64,000 nucleotides of DNA, taken from the NCBI GenBank assembly GCA_903909815.1, contig CAIVXG010000025.1:1-64000 (forward strand), in the 5' to 3' direction. Positions 36,708-45,521 of this stretch are shown here, piece by piece. This DNA is from an uncultured beta proteobacterium (GTDB lineage: Bacteria; Pseudomonadota; Gammaproteobacteria; Burkholderiales; Burkholderiaceae_C). Within the stretch, counting starts at the first letter, position 1. The number at the start of each line of letters is the position of its first letter. Below the pieces are notes generated by a model. The model worked only from the letters and a program-made list of their open reading frames with translations. It did not search any database and was not told the DNA's origin. The position numbers and the translations under genes were made by a program.

Positions 36708-38954
36708 TTAGTCTGTCATCTGGTAAAGCATCTGGTTGGCGCGACGCATGCGCCGGCTGAGCTCGCTGCCCAGGTTCTCCAGCATTCGAATCGCCGCGGC
36801 GGGGGAATCGGCCTTGAGCGCAAAAAAACTTTCCTGACTCAGCACAAAGCAGCTTAGCGCGCCGTCCGCCACCACGGTGGCAGAGCGCGTTTGCGCGTCC
36901 AGCAGCGCCAACTCGCCAAACGACGTTCCCGCCGAAAAGGTCGCCAGCCGGATCTGTGTTGAGCCGACTTGTGCGAGTTCGACGCTGGCGCAGCCTTGTG
37001 TGATCAGGAACAGCTCGGTGCTGCTGTCGCCCTCCCGGAAGATGACATCGCCTGAATGGAAGTGCTGCAGCTTCAGGTGCGCGCGCACCGCGAGGTGCTG
37101 AGCTGCATCCAGGCCACGCAACAGATCCATCGCGTCCAGATCCACGCTGTGGACCAGCGTCACGGGCTCGGGCAATGATTGCAGCAGCGCGTCTTCGGCG
37201 CCCTCCAGCGCGTGGTCGAGATCCAGCGGCGTCCGAGCGCTGGTGGATGCGGGCACCACGCCCGCATCCACCAGTTCGCTGACCCAGACCGAAGGCCGCT
37301 GCAGTCCGCTGAAGCACACCCGCACAGTCCGTGAACGCAGGCTTTCATGCAGACTCTTCAGCAGCGCAGCGCCGGTGCTGTCGATCTCGTTGACGCGCCG
37401 AAAGTCGAGAATCACCTCGCACGTGTCGGCCTGTATCGAATCTTGAACTTCGGTCACCAGCCGCTCGGCGCTGCCAAAGAAGATCGGCCCGTCCAACTCG
37501 AAAACCCGTATCCGATGGCCGTGCTGCGCCAGTGCGGCCATGGCGGCCGGCGCGCGCAGCTTGCGTGAGCGCGAGCGGCCCGCGTCGTACTGTCGGCGCA
37601 CCACAGATCGGCTCATGCGCAAGGTGAAGAACCCGATCGCCATGAAGACGCCCAGGAACACGGCCGTCACGATATTCAGCGCCAGGGCGGCAATGGCGAC
37701 CACCAAAGCCAGCGCCAACTCCAGTGCCAGGCTCGAGCGCCAGAGGGTCCGGTCCGGGGCGATGCGCTTCAACATCTTCAGGGTCCACGGATCAAGATGC
37801 TGGATCGCCACCACGACGATGACGGACGACAGGGCTACGCGCGGCAAATAGGCCAGCACGGGCATCAGCAGCAACGCGGTGGCGAGGAGCACCAGGCTAT
37901 TGATCAGCACCGACCAGGGGCTGGTGGAACCATTCGCTCGGCTGACGTTGCTGGGCCCCAGGTTGACGCCCGCCGTGATGCCGCCCAGCAGCGCTGCGGC
38001 CATGTTTCCCACGCCCAGTCGAATCAGCTGGCGATCGCTGTCATTGGCCGAAGTGACTCTGGGGTCGAGCAGGCGCTCGCACAGCAGCGCGTCCATGGAC
38101 GCGATGAAGGCCAGGCCAAGGGCGGCGCTAACCATCAGGAAGAGCAGGGGTGCCACTGCGGCCCCGGGCACGGACTGCGCAAAACCCGAGAGCGCTATCG
38201 GCTCCAGCAGCGCCGCTGGCAGGCTACCCATGGTGGGGCCCAGGCTGTTCGCCAGTCCGAACCCCATCAGCGCGTAGTAGCACAGGCTGCCGCAGCCCAG
38301 CCCGACCAGGATGGGCGGCACTCGAGGCAGCCACGACTTGGCCTTGAAGGTCACGAGAATGGTGAGCGCAGCAATGGCCACGCTCAGTCCATGCGCTTCA
38401 TCCAGATGCCCCAGAACCTGTGTGAAAGGCATACGGCGGTGGATGCCGAGCACGTTGGCGCTTTGTACCAGCAGAATCAGCAGCGCCGCCGCATTCTGAA
38501 AGCCGGCCATCACCGGGTGCGGCGTGAATTTGATCAGGCTGCCCAGGCGCAGCTTTCCGAACAGCGCCTGAAAGGCCCCCCCCAGAAAAATGATGCCAAG
38601 AAAGACGCTCAGGATCCATGGGATGCCAGCCGAACTGAGCTCTGCAAGGTCCGAATGCGTCAGCCCGAAAAGTACCGAGCCCAGGTAGAAGGTGGTGGTC
38701 ACCCGGGGCGCGTAGAGCGTGGTTGTGCGGTTGCCCAGGAGCACGCAAACGACACCGACGATCGCGGCGCTCCATAGCCCGGCGAGCACGCCGCGAATGA
38801 AGAAGGCATCGCCCAGCGCGACAAAGGCAAACATGCCGAACCCCATGGCCAGCGGAATCGCCACTGCAGCCGACATAAGGCCGCCTTTCAGATCGCCGAT
38901 GGACGGTCTTCCAAGCGCCCCGGGCGATGTCACGGGACCCATTGCATTTTTCAT
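36708..38954 (-). CDS. SulP-family anion transporter with STAS and cNMP-binding domains
   Basis: A 748-aa three-part protein. Residues about 20-430 are the SulP membrane domain (KGGLMSAAVAIPLAMGFGM, TPHPVMAGFQNA, GGITAGVNLGPSNVSRANGS). Residues about 460-565 are STAS (VFELDGPIFFGSAERLV, DFRRVNEIDSTGAALLKSL). Residues about 615-740 are a cyclic-nucleotide-type domain (GDVIFREGDSSTELFLITQG, SFGELALLD). Anion uptake (sulfate, bicarbonate or carboxylate) gated by a nucleotide is suggested but substrate and ligand are unproven. It begins 4 bases after the TpsB stop. Confidence 0.9.
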   Translation of the reverse strand: MKNAMGPVTSPGALGRPSIGDLKGGLMSAAVAIPLAMGFGMFAFVALGDAFFIRGVLAGLWSAAIVGVVCVLLGNRTTTLYAPRVTTTFYLGSVLFGLTHSDLAELSSAGIPWILSVFLGIIFLGGAFQALFGKLRLGSLIKFTPHPVMAGFQNAAALLILLVQSANVLGIHRRMPFTQVLGHLDEAHGLSVAIAALTILVTFKAKSWLPRVPPILVGLGCGSLCYYALMGFGLANSLGPTMGSLPAALLEPIALSGFAQSVPGAAVAPLLFLMVSAALGLAFIASMDALLCERLLDPRVTSANDSDRQLIRLGVGNMAAALLGGITAGVNLGPSNVSRANGSTSPWSVLINSLVLLATALLLMPVLAYLPRVALSSVIVVVAIQHLDPWTLKMLKRIAPDRTLWRSSLALELALALVVAIAALALNIVTAVFLGVFMAIGFFTLRMSRSVVRRQYDAGRSRSRKLRAPAAMAALAQHGHRIRVFELDGPIFFGSAERLVTEVQDSIQADTCEVILDFRRVNEIDSTGAALLKSLHESLRSRTVRVCFSGLQRPSVWVSELVDAGVVPASTSARTPLDLDHALEGAEDALLQSLPEPVTLVHSVDLDAMDLLRGLDAAQHLAVRAHLKLQHFHSGDVIFREGDSSTELFLITQGCASVELAQVGSTQIRLATFSAGTSFGELALLDAQTRSATVVADGALSCFVLSQESFFALKADSPAAAIRMLENLGSELSRRMRRANQMLYQMTD

Positions 38955-38958
38955 TTCA

Positions 38959-40617
38959 TCAGAACCTTGCTGTCAGATTGACGTGCAGTTTTTGCTCGCC
39001 CGTATGCGGAATGGTCGCACCCGCCGTTGTCGACAGCACGCTGCCTTGCACCACGCGCGCCCAATCGCCCGAGACACTGTACGGGCCTTGCGCGTAGCGC
39101 AGTCCCAGCCCCGCACTGGCCAATCGGTCCTGCGCTGGCTTGTTCGGATCCACGCCCGGGTGGTTGTTGCGCAGCCAGCCCGCGTCCACGAAGCCCAGGG
39201 CACGCAAGCCGGCGTAAAGTTCGCTGCTGGTGATCTCCAGCGTGGCGGACAGGCCGCTGTCGCCGGAGACGGGCCGCTCGGCCGTGCCGCGCACCGAGGA
39301 GCCTCCACCCAGACCAAACTGCTCGCCCGAGATCAGTGCCTGCGCGCTGTACTGAAACTGGGCCCTTGCGGTCCAAGACCAGTCGGTGGCGAACGACGAC
39401 GTGTAGTTGCCTCCTCCACGCAGCGCCGCCCAGTGGCTGCTGTGGATGCGCGTATCGGGTGTGGCGGGGCCGGCATTGGCGTTTTGGTAATCGCTCAGAT
39501 CGTTGCCGGCGCCACAGCTCAGGTTGGTCGCCGCCACGGTGCTGTAGCTCCACTGTGCCGAGTCTGATTCGACGCGCTCGTTGTAGCCCAGGCTCAACGG
39601 GCAACTGGTGATGCGTTGGGGTTGGCCCGCGGCCAGGGCCGCGCCGTTGGTGATGCTGGCGTTGAAGATTTTCTGATCCAGGGCTGCCGTCAGAAAGCCG
39701 TGACGCCCGCCGTCGGGCTGCAGGTAGTAGTTGAAATTCACGCCAAAGGTCTGACCGGCGCCGGTGCTGGTGAAAGTGCCGAAGCCGCCGACGACGTCCG
39801 AGTTGGTGTAACTCAAGCCGAGCACGCCACCCTGCTGGTAAAGCGGAATGGTGTAGTTCAATCCCAACTGCTTGACCTCCTTGATGCGCACTACGGAGGT
39901 GGTGTAGGCGCCGGAGAACTGTTGGTCCAGATCAAAGACGTTGGAATACCCGCCCACCACCGAGACCCGGTCGTTGCCCGTGGTGTCCGAACCGGTGTTG
40001 GCCACGCTCACCGAAAAGGTCCACGGCGCAGCCTCCTTCACCAGCACTTTGATGTCGATCATGTCGGCCTCGGTCGACTCCTTGAGCGAGACCTGAATCT
40101 GCTTGCCCGGATTCTCATTGGCGATGGCGGTTTGTATCGCCAGCGCATTCAGGTTGGGGGCCTCGCCCTCGCGGATTTCAGGAATGCTGGCGCGGATGTT
40201 GGCCGCGCTCAGGCGCGTGTTGCCTTCCAGCGAAACCTGCCCGATGCCAAACTTCACCACCAGCAGCGTGACCCTGGAGCCCATCTCCTGAGGCGGCAAG
40301 GACACGCGGTGCAGCGCAAAGCCCTGGGCCTTGAGCTCATCCTCGAGCGCTGCGCTGGCCTGTTGCAGCACCAGCAAGTTGCCGTTGGGACCGGTGAACG
40401 GCGCCAGCACCCGAGCGACATCCTGGGGCGAGAGCGGGTTGTCGCCCTTCACTTCAAACCCGCTGATGGGAAATGCCGCGCTGGCACCCGTGGCCTGCGG
40501 TACCGTTGCTTGGGCCTGCGCGGCGCAGTGCCCGAAGAGCCCCACCAGCAGGGCTGCGGCGCTGGCGGCAGCCCTGCGCCGTTGTGTGCGCCGCCAGGGC
40601 GTGAACAGAGTTGACAT
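38959..40617 (-). CDS. ShlB/FhaC-type two-partner secretion outer-membrane transporter (TpsB)
   Basis: About 552 aa. The signal peptide (RRAAASAAALLVGLFGHCAA, cleavage near AQAQA) leads to a POTRA region (FPISGFEVKGDNPLSPQDVA, then VSLEGNTRLSAANIRASI), and the rest is a beta-barrel ending in aromatic F. The barrel lid motif VRGTAE is in GGGSSVRGTAERP. The start at 40617 gives a good signal peptide; 40641 is an alternative overlapping fecR by 10 bases. No TpsA exoprotein is visible beside it. The gene follows a truncated fecR. Confidence 0.85.
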   Translation of the reverse strand: MSTLFTPWRRTQRRRAAASAAALLVGLFGHCAAQAQATVPQATGASAAFPISGFEVKGDNPLSPQDVARVLAPFTGPNGNLLVLQQASAALEDELKAQGFALHRVSLPPQEMGSRVTLLVVKFGIGQVSLEGNTRLSAANIRASIPEIREGEAPNLNALAIQTAIANENPGKQIQVSLKESTEADMIDIKVLVKEAAPWTFSVSVANTGSDTTGNDRVSVVGGYSNVFDLDQQFSGAYTTSVVRIKEVKQLGLNYTIPLYQQGGVLGLSYTNSDVVGGFGTFTSTGAGQTFGVNFNYYLQPDGGRHGFLTAALDQKIFNASITNGAALAAGQPQRITSCPLSLGYNERVESDSAQWSYSTVAATNLSCGAGNDLSDYQNANAGPATPDTRIHSSHWAALRGGGNYTSSFATDWSWTARAQFQYSAQALISGEQFGLGGGSSVRGTAERPVSGDSGLSATLEITSSELYAGLRALGFVDAGWLRNNHPGVDPNKPAQDRLASAGLGLRYAQGPYSVSGDWARVVQGSVLSTTAGATIPHTGEQKLHVNLTARF

Positions 40618-40631
40618 AGATGGCGCTGCCG

Positions 40632-41291
40632 TTAGCGGCATTGATTGTTGGTCGATTTGCTCAGGTCACTCAGGACACTGAGTCGCAGGGGGTTGACGCT
40701 GTTGGGCAGCGGCACCTTGTCGTACAGGATGAACAGCGGCATCTGCACCGGGCGCCCGGTGCGTCCATCGCCGCCGGCAAAACCGGTTTCGCCCCGTCCC
40801 ATATGCAGGGTTTCCTTGGCCGTGGTCACTTCGATGTGGCCATCGCGCACAAACACAAACAAGCCTTCATCGGCTGCGGACACGCCACCGACTGAGAACA
40901 GTTGATGCAGGTTGATCGGCACCGTGTCAGGGCGCTTGAGATGTTGCAGCGTGGGCTCGCTCAAGGTGCGCGTCCCGGTATGGGTGACGTGCAGGCCCTG
41001 CCCGGCGGGCAGCAGCCGGATTTCTGTGTGCCCGTGCTGCGTGACTTCGATCGTGCCGAGCCAGGTGAAGAAGCTGCATGCGTCACCCGCGCATTCCAGG
41101 TCCAGGCCAGTGCCCCGAATGCCGATGGTCGCGGTGGGCGTGCTGTAACCCACGTTGCGGTGGTTCGCTTGGCCGATGAGCCCGGTCAGGGCGCGCATGG
41201 AGCCCTGCAGCAGCGACAACAAATATCGCCCTTCTTCCGGATGCTTGTCGTCGAACACGAAGTTGTCGATCTTGAAGCTCGTGCGCCGCCC
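40632..41291 (-). pseudogene. FecR-domain protein, 5' end lost
   Basis: The frame ending at 40632 encodes a FecR fold only from about 41285 down: SFKIDNFVFDDKHPEEGRY, LLSLLQGSMRALTGLIG and VGYSTPTATIGIRGTGLD, the family hallmark, then a barrel and tail. The signal peptide and first strands expected upstream are missing; the frame instead runs antisense through conjugation genes. There is no start codon near the junction. FecR proteins are periplasmic and often sit beside TpsB genes. I infer truncation by insertion at about 41280-41300. Confidence 0.75.
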
Positions 41292-41808
41292 GGGTGAACC
41301 TGATCCGTCACCTGCGCCAGCAACACCACAACGATCCACGAGATCGGGAGAACAACTGTCTCTCATTCCTGCTACGGCATCTTCGCCAGCAGCGCCCACA
41401 GTGCCAGCCGCGAACGAACGGTCTGCGCAGGCACCGGAGCAAGCTCCGGCAACACCGCCTATCTCATTCACTTTGCAGGCCCCGATGCGTCTCAGCCCGG
41501 TCGTGCGGGATGCGCTCGCGGCGGTCATCCAAACGCTAAACGATGGGGGCGGCCCGGCCCAGGGCTGCACCGTCGCCCATGGCTTCTTCGTGCCGCTCAG
41601 CGAATTCGAACGGCGTGGTCTGCAACCGTCCATGGCCTTGCGGGCACTGGCCGACGTGGGCATGCTCGTTCTCGCACACCCGCAGGGACCGCCCACCTAT
41701 TCACGCGAATTCAACGGTGCACCAACGGTGGGCATCGTGGTCGATCCGCGCTTCATTTCCGGGCTCGACCTCGACGGATTTGTCTTGAAAGACAGGGAGG
41801 ACCGCTGA
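41290..41808 (+). pseudogene. Conjugative relaxase (MobH/TraI type), C-terminal fragment
   Basis: About 172 codons ending at 41808. A proline/alanine-rich linker is followed by MRLSPVVRDALAAVIQTLND, PSMALRALADVGMLV and ISGLDLDGFVLKDRE, which fit the C-terminal domain of SXT/PFGI-type TraI relaxases. The N-terminal catalytic HD/relaxase region is absent because the frame meets fecR at about 41290. A GGGAGG at 41795 serves the next gene. Confidence 0.6.
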
Positions 41809-41809
41809 C

Positions 41810-43717
41810 GTGTTGATGCGGCGTTACGAGATGCCCTGGCGGCGCGCCTACGAAGCCTATGCTGGCATGGTCTGGCTGCTCGCCCTCGTCTGGTTCGTCG
41901 TGGCGGGTGTCACGGGGCAGTTGCCCAGAAACTTGGCACTGCCGCTGTCCATGGCGTGCCTTCTCATGGCCGTACTGCGCATCGCTCAGGCGCTGCGTAC
42001 CCTGGTCCTGAGGGCTTCGCTATCCGGTCGCAGCATCCAACGCCTCACGACACAGGAACTCGCACCGCTCTGCAAGAAGCCGGACGAGGTATTTCTGGGA
42101 TTCGGATTTGAATGGCGGCCCGTGCACTCGCAGCGCCTTTACGAACTCGCCAAGATCGACTACCGCGAGTTTGCCGTTTCACCACGATGGCTGGGGTGGC
42201 TGGGATATGAGGTGAGCCCCCAGTCCGATGCCGAGATCGGCCTGCCCTACATCCACGGCGTGGAGCCGCGTGAAGCGCCCCTGTATCGTCCGCTGCAGAA
42301 CTTCGAGGGCGGGACTCTGCTGGTCGGCACCACCCAGTCCGGCAAGGGCGTGGCACTTGCCAACCTGATCACGCAGGCGATCCGGCGTGGTGACGTGGTG
42401 ATCGTGATCGACCCGAAAAACAGCCACAGGCTCAAACGCATCGTCCAGCGTGCCTGTGAGGACTACCGCGAGCCGGATACCTTCCTGGAATTCCATCCGG
42501 CGTTTCCGGAGACCGGCATCCGGATCGACTTCACCTTCAATTGGCAGAAGGCCACCGAACTGGCCTCGCGCATCCAGTCCGTTATGCCGCCGGACACCGG
42601 GGGCGCGTTCTCAGCCTTCGGCTGGGATGCCGTCAACGTCGTGGTGCAGGGCCTCATCGAGTTGGAGGAGCGACCCAACCTGGTCAAGCTCACCAAGTAC
42701 ATCGAAGGTGGGATCGAACCGGTGCTGGAGGGATCGCTGCAGCGCTTCTACGTCAAGACTTTGGGCGGCGCCTGGCGTGAACTGCCGGAAATGAAGAAGC
42801 TGCTACACGACGCCCACCGTGGTCATCTGAAGAAACCCTCCGAGGCCGCCAGTGCCGACCTGCTGGCCTTCGTCGCCTACTACGAACACCACGTTTCGCA
42901 AAGCCAACGCAGCAAGGTGATCGACGCCCAGGTGCGCACCTTTCGGCACAACCGTGAGCACTACCAGAAGATCACGGCCAATCTGCTGCCCACCCTGTCG
43001 ATGCTGACCTCGGGCGATCTGGGTCCCAGTCTTTCGCCGGATCCTTTCGATGCGGACGACACCCGCCCGATCATGAACTTCGAGAAGATCGAGCGCGCCG
43101 GCCACGTGCTCTACATGTGTCTGGATTCGTTGCCCGACCCCTCGGTGGCCTCAGCCATCGGCGCCTTGGCGCTGGCCGATCTGGCGGCGCGTGCCGGCAT
43201 GCGCTACAACCTGGGCGGCTACCGAAGAATCTCGCTGTTCGTGGATGAGGTCTCGAACGTCATCAACCAGCCGCTGATCGAAATCCTGAACAAAGGTGCC
43301 GAGGGCGGCATCTTCACCACCTGCGCAATGCAGACGCTGGCCGACCTGGCCAAGCGCCTGGGGAGTGAGGACGCAGCGCGCATGGCGCTGGGCAACCTGA
43401 ACAACCTGATTGCCTTGCGCACGAAAGACCGACCGACGCAGGACTTTGTGGTGGAAACCTTTGGTAAGACGGCCATCCACACCATGCGCGTGGGCCTGAG
43501 CCATGGTGCTGATGCGCATCTTGGAGATTTTTCTTCTAGCTATTCGACCCAGCTTACCGAGAGCTTTGAAGAGATGGTGCCAGCGGACATCCTGGGCAAG
43601 CTTCCTAATCTTCAATATTTCGCTTCCGTATCCGGGGGACGGATCATCAAGGGGCGGTTCCCCATTCTCGATCCGGATGCTGAGCGCAACCCTGTTGCGT
43701 CTAAGGCTGCGCCATGA
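41810..43717 (+). CDS. traD: Conjugative coupling protein TraD, SXT/TOL subfamily
   Basis: A 635-aa VirD4/TraD-type ATPase that links the relaxosome to the secretion channel. Two N-terminal helices (about residues 20-60) precede the ATPase: Walker A GTTQSGKGVAL (about residue 175), VIVIDPKNSHR, and the Walker B-like SLFVDEVSN followed by ILNKGAEGGIFTTCAMQTLA. The GTG at 41810 is nine bases after GGGAGG. An ATG at 41816 is possible. It appears intact, but without a relaxase or mating-pair genes it cannot act alone. Confidence 0.9.
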   Translation: MLMRRYEMPWRRAYEAYAGMVWLLALVWFVVAGVTGQLPRNLALPLSMACLLMAVLRIAQALRTLVLRASLSGRSIQRLTTQELAPLCKKPDEVFLGFGFEWRPVHSQRLYELAKIDYREFAVSPRWLGWLGYEVSPQSDAEIGLPYIHGVEPREAPLYRPLQNFEGGTLLVGTTQSGKGVALANLITQAIRRGDVVIVIDPKNSHRLKRIVQRACEDYREPDTFLEFHPAFPETGIRIDFTFNWQKATELASRIQSVMPPDTGGAFSAFGWDAVNVVVQGLIELEERPNLVKLTKYIEGGIEPVLEGSLQRFYVKTLGGAWRELPEMKKLLHDAHRGHLKKPSEAASADLLAFVAYYEHHVSQSQRSKVIDAQVRTFRHNREHYQKITANLLPTLSMLTSGDLGPSLSPDPFDADDTRPIMNFEKIERAGHVLYMCLDSLPDPSVASAIGALALADLAARAGMRYNLGGYRRISLFVDEVSNVINQPLIEILNKGAEGGIFTTCAMQTLADLAKRLGSEDAARMALGNLNNLIALRTKDRPTQDFVVETFGKTAIHTMRVGLSHGADAHLGDFSSSYSTQLTESFEEMVPADILGKLPNLQYFASVSGGRIIKGRFPILDPDAERNPVASKAAP

Positions 43718-44337
43718 TCCGAGCCACCGCTGTTTTGTCGCTGGTGTTCCTGCTGATTCTGGTGCTGTACATTCCGTCGGTCCATTCACCTGAGCGCTTT
43801 GTTGCGCAGATTCGAACGGAGCACGAAGCGGTTGCCGGTTTCTGGGGAATCGAGACGGCAACCCGGATCCTGGCGCGGGCGATACGCATGCAGGATGCCA
43901 CCGCCGAAGTCACGCCCATACCCAAAGCATCCGACGCGCCATCGACCACGGGGGTGAACAACGCCGTGGCGCATGAAATGGCATCGGTCAACCAGCGGCT
44001 GTTCAACAACCCCTACTTCCGCTCGGTCGACTCCTTGCTGTTACTCGGCAGCTACCGGCTCGCCACGCTCCTGCAATGGCTACCTTGGCTGGCCGCGTTC
44101 GCGCTGGCAGCCTTGCTTGACGGCGGGTTCGTGCGGCTCAGCAAGGCCAAGGAATTCGTGCAGCACGACCCGGAGATGTTCGCCCTGTATGCTTGCTTGG
44201 CAATCGTTGCGATGTGCGCAACGGTGGTTGGCTTTGTGGTGCCCGTCACGGTGCATCCGCTGGTGCTGCCCTGCGTGCTCCTGGGGGTCAGTGTGTTGGT
44301 CGGGCGGGCTGTGGGGTGCTTTCATCGGCGGGCGTGA
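43714..44337 (+). CDS. Integrative-conjugative-element membrane protein (TIGR03747/DUF4400 type)
   Basis: A 207-aa protein with a signal-anchor helix (residues 1-22), a periplasmic part, and three C-terminal hydrophobic helices around LQWLPWLAAFALAALLDGG and VRLSKAKEF. This matches the DUF4400-type protein found directly after traD in SXT/R391 and PFGI-1-like elements. It overlaps traD as ATGA. The element's next genes are missing; the sulfur genes start about 80 bases on. Confidence 0.8.
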   Translation: MIRATAVLSLVFLLILVLYIPSVHSPERFVAQIRTEHEAVAGFWGIETATRILARAIRMQDATAEVTPIPKASDAPSTTGVNNAVAHEMASVNQRLFNNPYFRSVDSLLLLGSYRLATLLQWLPWLAAFALAALLDGGFVRLSKAKEFVQHDPEMFALYACLAIVAMCATVVGFVVPVTVHPLVLPCVLLGVSVLVGRAVGCFHRRA

Positions 44338-44418
44338 CCCTGTTGATGATGAGGGCCGCGAATGCGCCCGTAGGGTAGACTGTCGACATGAATGCCTGCA
44401 GGCTAAGGAAGAAAGTCG

Positions 44419-44865
44419 CTACCTAATCGCGTCCTCGACGATACCTTCAACGAGGTCTGCCGCGTGCTTTACGCTGGCGTCAATGGGGAACTTGCGGTAG
44501 GCCAAAAAGACCGTTTCTGCCTTTCCTGGAAGCGTATAAATCGAAATGCTGTAAGGGCACAGGACGATTGCTTTAGGATCAGTCTCCATGACGGCTCGCG
44601 ATACCTTGGCGCTACAAAATTCGATAACTTCGGCGTTCTGATAAATCCGCTTATCGTTTCCGATATCTCGCCCTGTCCGCTCCAACATGCTTCCGACATG
44701 AGATGTGGAGTTGATAACAAGCCCTTGGCGCTCAATAGCCAATACGAGGCTGTCTTTGATGTCGTCAAAATTTCCATTGACCTTGACCACCTGAGCGTAG
44801 TCGCTTTGTCCCAAAGCAACTGCTGCAAGCAAGGTAAGCAACCCGCCAAAAAATATCCGATTCAT
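44419..44865 (-). CDS. Secreted DUF302-like protein
   Basis: A 148-aa protein with signal peptide (FFGGLLTLLAAVALGQ, cleavage near ALGQS). FDDIKDSLVLAIERQGLVI and ALVLCPYSISIYTLP-like strands (visible as AIVLCPYSISIYTLPGKAET) fit DUF302, small proteins frequent near sulfur-oxidation genes but without known activity. The ATG at 44865 is preceded by AGGGGTGATTG; the codon before it (TTG 44868) is not needed. It is downstream of the DsrE-like gene and soxB. Confidence 0.72.
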   Translation of the reverse strand: MNRIFFGGLLTLLAAVALGQSDYAQVVKVNGNFDDIKDSLVLAIERQGLVINSTSHVGSMLERTGRDIGNDKRIYQNAEVIEFCSAKVSRAVMETDPKAIVLCPYSISIYTLPGKAETVFLAYRKFPIDASVKHAADLVEGIVEDAIR

Positions 44866-44949
44866 CAATCACCCCTGTTTTGATAGCGACGCTATGTGGC
44901 CTTGTCGGCCACCGCAAATATCTTCACGACAGTGTCCAAAATGGCACCG

Positions 44950-45378
44950 TCAGGGCTTCAGGTAAACGAATCCTTCCTTGGCCTGCAGCCGGGCAATCTC
45001 GACAACCCCTGCCGGCACGATCCGGGCATCACTGAGGACTTGTTTGGGATCAATACTGCGGCTTTTTAGGGTGTTGTTGCACACTCGGAACTCAACGCCA
45101 GCGAGAGAAAGCTCCTCAACAGTGGTTTCGAATGCATTACCGTTCTTGTCTTTGGCGCCTTTGAGCAGGAAATCGATGCCTGAACTGTGGGCAACGGCTA
45201 CTATCTTGGCGCTTGGATCCTGTTCAAGGTGATTCTTGATATTGCGAAGCCCTCTGGACGCTTGGTCAATCCCCTCACTGAAATGATAGACAACCTTGAC
45301 GGGTCCATCTGCGAAGGCCGTAGTCGCGACAAACAAGACCAGCAAGAACAGGGTACGCACGAATGTCAGTGGTTTCAT
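44950..45378 (-). CDS. Periplasmic DsrE/DsrF-like protein
   Basis: A 142-aa protein with signal peptide MKPLTFVRTLFLLVLFVATT and cleavage after AFA. VKVVYHFSEGIDQASRGLRN, KIVAVAHSSGIDFLLKGAKD and the cysteine in EFRVCNNTLK match periplasmic DsrE-family proteins, related to DsrEFH sulfurtransferases but exported. A role in sulfane-sulfur carriage beside SoxYZ is inferred. It follows soxB by 143 bases in which I see no clear terminator. Confidence 0.75.
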   Translation of the reverse strand: MKPLTFVRTLFLLVLFVATTAFADGPVKVVYHFSEGIDQASRGLRNIKNHLEQDPSAKIVAVAHSSGIDFLLKGAKDKNGNAFETTVEELSLAGVEFRVCNNTLKSRSIDPKQVLSDARIVPAGVVEIARLQAKEGFVYLKP

Positions 45379-45521
45379 GGTTTTTCCCGAAAAATTTATT
45401 CAGTCTGCGATGGTTTACCGTATTTTTTATGAAATGCCGCGGTTGATGCAGGCGCGGGCTTCTTCAGTTGTCACAGGAGCCATTCAATCTGTCGACCGGC
45501 TCTTGGGTCGGCCGTCAGGCT

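Noticed and set aside
41297-41696. Full-length 354-aa FecR start upstream of the junction
   Set aside because: The first 130 residues are antisense to conjugation genes and show no FecR or signal-peptide character.
44338-44418. tRNA or att site at the edge of the conjugative remnant
   Set aside because: I see no cloverleaf and no direct repeat matching the 41.29-kb junction.
44390-44425. 12-codon frame MNACRLRKKVAT after the conjugation genes
   Set aside because: Too short, no ribosome site, and ends at the DUF302 gene border; likely chance.
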